Of a stretch of DNA of 10,015 bases, positions 6,565-10,015 are shown in pieces. The stretch lies in the NCBI GenBank assembly GCA_017421885.1, contig JAFOHJ010000168.1, forward strand, positions 1-10,015. The letters run 5' to 3'. Every line of letters begins with the position of its first letter. Position 1 is the stretch's first letter. Under the pieces are notes generated by a model. It was not told the origin of the DNA. It worked only from the letters and a program-made list of their open reading frames with translations, and did no database searches. This stretch comes from Clostridia bacterium (lineage in GTDB: Bacteria; Bacillota_A; Clostridia; Oscillospirales; Butyricicoccaceae). The position numbers and the translations under genes are program-made.

Positions 6565-8700
6565 TTATGCCTCCTTCCCATCAGACTTTTCTATCCGGCA
6601 GCAATAAGATTTATATCCCGGGAATCCCGAAATAGGATCATAGTATTTTTCATCTATTATCTCGTTTATGTCTTTATCCTTTGCGCCATGATAGATGTGA
6701 ACCACACCGGGCAGGCCCGATGTATCGCAGCAAAGATGCATTTCAAGCACCCCCACAGGAGTGCATACTCTGATCAAATCACCCTCTGAAAGACCCAGCT
6801 TCGCTGCTGTTTCAGGATGTATCTCTGCAATAGGTGACTCTTCAAGGCCGTTAAGCCATGGCATACGATAGGTTCTCTTATGGAAGAGCTGGGGTTTGCG
6901 GCAGCCGGTGCAAAGAATAAGCGGATACTCGTCCATAGGCAAAAGCTCGCGGAAATCGCGATATACCGGCAGACCATCATGATAAGGCATGCCGCAGCCT
7001 TCGAGAACACCTGAAACAAACTCCAGCTTGCCGCTGGGAGTTTTTATTCCGGAAAGAATATCTTCCTGTGTACGCATGATAGGCTTGCTCTTTTTTGCAA
7101 GGCCATCGGGAGCATTCCTCAGTTCTTCAAGAGTGAGACCAGTTCCTGTAAGCGACATTTCAAGATAATCGTCATATGTTTTAAGCACAGGGTCGCCAAT
7201 TTCAAGGCCAAGGCGCTCGGCAAGACCGAGAATAATATCCATATCACTTCTGACCTCGCCCATAGGCTCAATAACCGGCATGAGATCTATAATTCGTCCT
7301 TTGCCGATCATCAGCAGCTGCTCGCGTTCAAGGGCAGTCGCCGCAGGCAGGATGATATCGGCATAGTCACAGGTCTCGGTCTTATACATATCAATATTGA
7401 CGAAGAATCCGATATTTTTAAGAGCCTCTTCAACATGCTGAGGCTGAGCCCACATATGATGATTCATACCAAAAGCGATGAGATTCTCGATGGGGTAGTC
7501 TCCCTTTCCCTCAAGATAATCGGCTATGCGTGTGACCTGTGTCTCGTAGAAGTTGAGCTGAGCCCATGCAGGAAATTCAGCGTGGCTAAGATCCTCTTCG
7601 GCATCGACTCGTCTGAGCGGATTCATAAGGAATCCGTTTTTAAAGCCTGCTCTTCCGGGCCCAGGTCCACCCGTTCCTCCAGGAACACCAAAACTGCCCG
7701 TAAGCGGAACAAGCGCTGCAATTGCTCTTACATTCTGAACACCGTTTATGTGATGGACCATAGGGGATGCCGACATCTGCAAACCGAAGGGACCGCTGCC
7801 AAGAAGTTTTGCCGCTTCGATCATCTTCTCCTTAGGAACGCCGGTTATTTCTTCTACCTTCTCAGGAGTAAAGGTCATTACATAATCTTTATATTGCTCA
7901 AATCCTACAGTATATTTTTCAATATATTCCTTATCATGAAGTCCTTCGGTTATGATGACCCTCGCCATACCAAGTGCCAACGCACCATCGGTGCCGGGAA
8001 TGGGCTGGAGATGGATATAGGCATGTTCTGTGGTTGGAGTATGTCGGCTGTCAACCGCAACTATTTTAACTCCCCTCTCCACCAGATCAAGGAATCCTTT
8101 GGAGTTGACTGACCTGGAATACATCTGGTTAACACCCCAGACAAGCATTGTATTGATCTTTCCCATATCGGGCATAACATTGCGTCCCGAAGTACCAAAA
8201 ACACATTCATATGCCATCATACGTGCATATGCGCAGGCGCTGGATTCGGTTCCAAAGTTCGGCGTTCCGTAGGCATTACACAGTTCAGTCAGCTGGTGAC
8301 GGAACCACTTGGGATGACCTGCATATACCAGAGTGTGCTTTGCTCCAAGCTTTTCCTTGGTTTCACGCATTTTCTGCGCAATGGTATCAAGCGCTTCATC
8401 CCAGGAAATACGCTCAAAACATCCTTCACCTCTTTCGCCTGCTCTCTTCATAGGATAAAGCAGACGGTCGGGATGATAGATTGTCTGTTTAAGTGCTGCG
8501 CCCTTTACACAAAGTTTGCCGCCATTGGAGGCCGGCAAACTGTAGCAGCCTTCGACTTTGATTATCTTCCCATCTTTAACATAGGCATCCACAAGGCAAT
8601 GCTCACCACAGAAGCCGCATATGGTCCTTCTGATAGTGATACCGGTCTCTTCTCCGGGTATTTTAGCTTCAAAAAGCTGCTCGGTTGTATACTTCTCCAT
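6565..8700 (-). CDS. Molybdopterin-dependent oxidoreductase, DMSO reductase superfamily, catalytic subunit
   Basis: A 711-residue catalytic subunit of the family that holds a bis-molybdopterin guanine dinucleotide Mo (or W) centre. Seen: a proximal [4Fe-4S] motif C28-x2-C31-x3-C35 with C64 in GKLCVKG; the usual HPDRLLYPMKR and ISWDEALD stretches; then a candidate metal ligand C156 in TESSACAYAR, at the position used by Cys or Sec in formate dehydrogenase and polysulfide/thiosulfate reductase types. Dinucleotide-binding features follow (WGVNQ, VDSRHTPTTEHA, IPGTDGALALGMARV), and the C-terminal molydopterin-binding barrel begins near 600 (LILCTGCRKPQ, AEIHPETAAKLGLSEGD). There is no twin-arginine or Sec signal, so it is cytosolic. 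It is shorter than catechol dehydroxylases (roughly 1000 residues) and nitrate reductases, and longer than a bare core. The substrate cannot be read from sequence; reductase, dehydrogenase and hydratase relatives all exist. It starts at ATG 8700 behind AAAGGA and is coupled to the iron-sulfur subunit gene. Confidence 0.9.
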   Translation of the reverse strand: MEKYTTEQLFEAKIPGEETGITIRRTICGFCGEHCLVDAYVKDGKIIKVEGCYSLPASNGGKLCVKGAALKQTIYHPDRLLYPMKRAGERGEGCFERISWDEALDTIAQKMRETKEKLGAKHTLVYAGHPKWFRHQLTELCNAYGTPNFGTESSACAYARMMAYECVFGTSGRNVMPDMGKINTMLVWGVNQMYSRSVNSKGFLDLVERGVKIVAVDSRHTPTTEHAYIHLQPIPGTDGALALGMARVIITEGLHDKEYIEKYTVGFEQYKDYVMTFTPEKVEEITGVPKEKMIEAAKLLGSGPFGLQMSASPMVHHINGVQNVRAIAALVPLTGSFGVPGGTGGPGPGRAGFKNGFLMNPLRRVDAEEDLSHAEFPAWAQLNFYETQVTRIADYLEGKGDYPIENLIAFGMNHHMWAQPQHVEEALKNIGFFVNIDMYKTETCDYADIILPAATALEREQLLMIGKGRIIDLMPVIEPMGEVRSDMDIILGLAERLGLEIGDPVLKTYDDYLEMSLTGTGLTLEELRNAPDGLAKKSKPIMRTQEDILSGIKTPSGKLEFVSGVLEGCGMPYHDGLPVYRDFRELLPMDEYPLILCTGCRKPQLFHKRTYRMPWLNGLEESPIAEIHPETAAKLGLSEGDLIRVCTPVGVLEMHLCCDTSGLPGVVHIYHGAKDKDINEIIDEKYYDPISGFPGYKSYCCRIEKSDGKEA

Positions 8701-8727
8701 AAAGCTCTGTCCTTTCCGCGGGGCAGT

Positions 8728-8787
8728 ATTATATTATTACGGTACAGCTTTTGATATTCAAAGTCAACCTCAGTGAATAATATATTC
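8728..8787 (-). promoter_or_regulatory. Predicted promoter and dyad operators for the molybdoenzyme operon
   Basis: In the 209-base divergent gap, the minus strand has TATAAT at 8733-8728 with no good -35 at normal distance, and a second option TTGACT (8767-8762), 17 bases, TACCGT (8744-8739). Two 13-base dyads with perfect 5-base arms and 3-base centres lie upstream: TTTGATATTCAAA at 8750-8762 and GAATAATATATTC at 8775-8787, centres 25 bases apart. A TATAAT lacking a -35 with a dyad about 23 bases farther upstream would suit activator control. This is inference from pattern only. Confidence 0.35.
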
Positions 8788-8831
8788 AAAAACCAAATCA
8801 TTGCCTTCTCATTTATCATTTTTTGCAAATA

Positions 8832-8860
8832 TTGCATATTCAGGATGAATAGAAAATGAT
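8832..8860 (+). promoter_or_regulatory. Possible sigma-A promoter for the C_GCAxxG-rhodanese gene
   Basis: TTGCAT (8832-8837), a 17-base spacer, then AATGAT (8855-8860), four of six matches to TATAAT. The leader would be about 45 bases. The surrounding sequence is A/T-rich, so other -10-like hexamers (for example TAATTA at 8875) are possible. Confidence 0.35.
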
Positions 8861-8909
8861 TTTATGGTAAAGTTTAATTATAGCAAAAATATAAAGGATG
8901 GTACATAAT

Positions 8910-9617
8910 ATGGCGAAAAAAGTTATCGAATGTCTTGATCATTATTTCCACGGTCTCGGATACAACTGTGCCGAATCAACCCTTCGCGCCGCAAATGAAG
9001 CGTGGGATCTGAATCTTCCTGAAGAAGCTTTCCGTCTGATGGGTGGTTTCGGCGGCGGCATGGGTGTCAAAGGAGTATGCGGCGGCGTAAGCGGCGGTGT
9101 GGCAGCCCTCAGTCACTATTATGTACGTATTTCGGGGCACCAGAGTCCCCTGCTTATGGCCAAGGCAAAGATTTTTCAGGAGCTTGTTGCTGAGCGTCTC
9201 GGTGATATAAACTGCAGCTATCTGCTGCCTAAATATCTGACCGAAAAAGAAAGCTGCATGCCCACGATATCGCTTATCGCTCAGATCCTTGATGAAGTCA
9301 AAGATATGGAGCTGGATGTTCCCGAATATCTTCCCCGCAAGCTCCGCATCCTTCAGTTTATGGATGCGCTTAAGGGCAATTGCCTCCGCATCGATATCCG
9401 TCCTAACAGCGAATATGCCGAAGGTCATATCGAAGGTGTTGCTTCCCTGCCTATTACTGAGCTTGACAGCTATAATGGCGATGTTTCTGTCCCTATTGTT
9501 ATCTGCAGCAATGATATAAAAGCAGTTGACTCAGCAGCAAATATCTTGGCAGATAAAGGCTTTTCAGAAATCTATTATTTCGATCTTAATATGTGGAAAG
9601 GTGAACTTGTAAAGTAA
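8910..9617 (+). CDS. C_GCAxxG_C_C family protein fused to a rhodanese-like domain
   Basis: A 235-residue two-domain protein. Residues 1 to about 125 match the C_GCAxxG_C_C family, a widespread clostridial family of unknown function named for its spaced cysteines: C20 in YNCAEST, C57 in GVCGGVSGG after a glycine-rich run (GGFGGGMG), C102 in DINCSYLL, and C116 in ESCMP. Residues from about 140 to 235 resemble a rhodanese: RIDIRPNSEYAEGHIEGV (150-167) is the typical D-x-R...E-x-x-x-G-H-I motif, and VICSNDIKA places a cysteine (C179) at the sulfur-carrying position. The active loop lacks the usual C-x-x-G-x-R pattern, so activity is uncertain. I chose ATG 8910 (MAKKVIECLD) because AAAGGA at 8893-8898 is 11 bases away; ATG 8898 overlaps that site. 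It is divergent from the molybdoenzyme operon and ends at its own terminator. It is predicted to be cytosolic. A redox or sulfur-transfer role is inferred. Confidence 0.85.
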   Translation: MAKKVIECLDHYFHGLGYNCAESTLRAANEAWDLNLPEEAFRLMGGFGGGMGVKGVCGGVSGGVAALSHYYVRISGHQSPLLMAKAKIFQELVAERLGDINCSYLLPKYLTEKESCMPTISLIAQILDEVKDMELDVPEYLPRKLRILQFMDALKGNCLRIDIRPNSEYAEGHIEGVASLPITELDSYNGDVSVPIVICSNDIKAVDSAANILADKGFSEIYYFDLNMWKGELVK

Positions 9618-9626
9618 CAATACAAA

Positions 9627-9657
9627 AATCCCCCGAGACTAACCTCGGGGGATTAAT
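9627..9657. terminator. Bidirectional intrinsic terminator between the rhodanese-fusion gene and the URO-D gene
   Basis: An 11-bp perfect stem (9627-9637 with 9644-9654, core CCCCCGAG/CTCGGGGG) closes a 6-base loop. On the minus strand it is followed by a T-run (TTTTTGT), ideal for the URO-D gene. On the plus strand the tail AATTATTTAA is weaker. It lies between two converging stops. Confidence 0.88.
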
Positions 9658-9660
9658 TAT

Positions 9661-10015
9661 TTAACCTATAAGCATTTCGGGATCGACAGGCCAACGGCCG
9701 AAAATACGTGCCGCATCCATAAGTGCCTGCATGTTTTCTTCGGGAGTATTGGGTGGCATCTGGCAGCCCGATGTAAGGGTGAATCCATTAGGCGAATCCC
9801 AACCCTGACGGATACAGTCACGCGCGGAACGCAGGACATCATGGGGTGTGCCAAGCTTCATGACTTCAACAGGAGGTACATTTCCCTGAATACCCATTCT
9901 GCCGCCGAGAACTGCCTTTGCCTCTTCAAGGCTCTCGACATTATCAAGACTGAAAGCTCCGATGCCCGTATCTCTGAGATCTTCCCACAGAGCACGGCTG
10001 GTGCCGCATATGTGA
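9661..10015 (-). CDS. URO-D superfamily protein (uroporphyrinogen decarboxylase / MtaA-type methyltransferase), C-terminal part
   Basis: The frame is open from the right window edge to a TAA at 9663-9661, about 117 residues of what should be a protein of roughly 330-380. An internal ATG at 9897 is not the real start because homologous sequence continues upstream of it. The visible part carries late motifs of the URO-D fold: HICG at the edge, GIGAFSLDNVESLEEAKAVL, GNVPPVEVMKLGTP, and the ending SGCQMPPNTPEENMQAL. The HxCG and GC-x-x-P-x-x-TP-x-EN pattern is shared with corrinoid-linked methyltransferases (MtaA, MtbA, CmuA) and the many clostridial URO-D paralogues. It differs from classical HemE, so methyl transfer to or from a corrinoid protein is more likely than haem synthesis. 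The catalytic N-terminal half is outside the window, so the substrate cannot be judged. It converges on the rhodanese-fusion gene. Confidence 0.85.
   Translation of the reverse strand, partial: HICGTSRALWEDLRDTGIGAFSLDNVESLEEAKAVLGGRMGIQGNVPPVEVMKLGTPHDVLRSARDCIRQGWDSPNGFTLTSGCQMPPNTPEENMQALMDAARIFGRWPVDPEMLIG

Noticed and set aside
7435..8112. A 225-codon plus-strand open frame inside the molybdoenzyme gene
   Set aside because: It is antisense to a gene with complete family motifs and has no ribosome site or recognisable domain.
8233..8235. Selenocysteine at the metal ligand of the molybdoenzyme
   Set aside because: The candidate ligand position in TESSACAYAR is an ordinary Cys codon and the gene has no in-frame TGA.
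8750..8767. FNR/CRP box in the molybdoenzyme control region
   Set aside because: The dyad has arms TTTGA/TCAAA with a 3-base centre, which does not match the TTGAT-N4-ATCAA spacing of FNR or the TGTGA-N6-TCACA of CRP.
9661..10015. Naming the right-edge gene hemE
   Set aside because: The late motifs fit MtaA-like and paralogous URO-D proteins better than classical HemE, the catalytic N-terminal half is not visible, and no haem gene is nearby.

Overview
The window reads as a chromosomal piece of a Gram-positive, endospore-forming anaerobe, most likely of class Clostridia. The pointers are a YpeB spore-germination protein, a TagO/WecB pair for wall-polymer precursors, strong AGGAGG-type ribosome binding sites, moderate base composition, a molybdopterin/iron-sulfur enzyme with no export signal, and a URO-D superfamily protein of the methyltransferase-like kind. 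I cannot name genus or species from sequence alone.

Left part (1-3725, minus strand): one apparent operon, read right to left: trpS, tagO, wecB, then a membrane-anchored extracytoplasmic protein cut by the left window edge. Spacing is tight (15 bases, a 4-base ATGA overlap, then almost none). A good extended -10 promoter lies ahead of trpS. TagO starts undecaprenyl-linked wall glycopolymer synthesis with GlcNAc-1-phosphate. WecB makes UDP-ManNAc, the usual second sugar. The last gene has no ATG, GTG or TTG at its expected start.

Middle (3726-6140, plus strand): ypeB, divergent from trpS and without the usual sleB partner, then birA, a biotin-protein ligase without a DNA-binding domain. A strong hairpin terminator after birA works for both converging transcription units.

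Right part (6137-9617): a divergent redox module. On the minus strand, a 711-residue molybdopterin oxidoreductase is followed 2 bases later by a protein with four [4Fe-4S] cluster motifs. Neither has an export signal or membrane anchor, so the complex should be cytosolic. On the plus strand, sharing a 209-base intergenic region with two short dyads, is an unusual fusion of a C_GCAxxG_C_C cysteine protein with a rhodanese-like domain. The substrate is unknown. The fusion suggests sulfur or redox chemistry linked to the molybdoenzyme.

Right edge (9661-10015, minus strand): the C-terminal part of a URO-D/MtaA-type protein, converging on the fusion gene across a second bidirectional terminator. 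No tRNA, rRNA, CRISPR array, insertion sequence or phage gene was seen.
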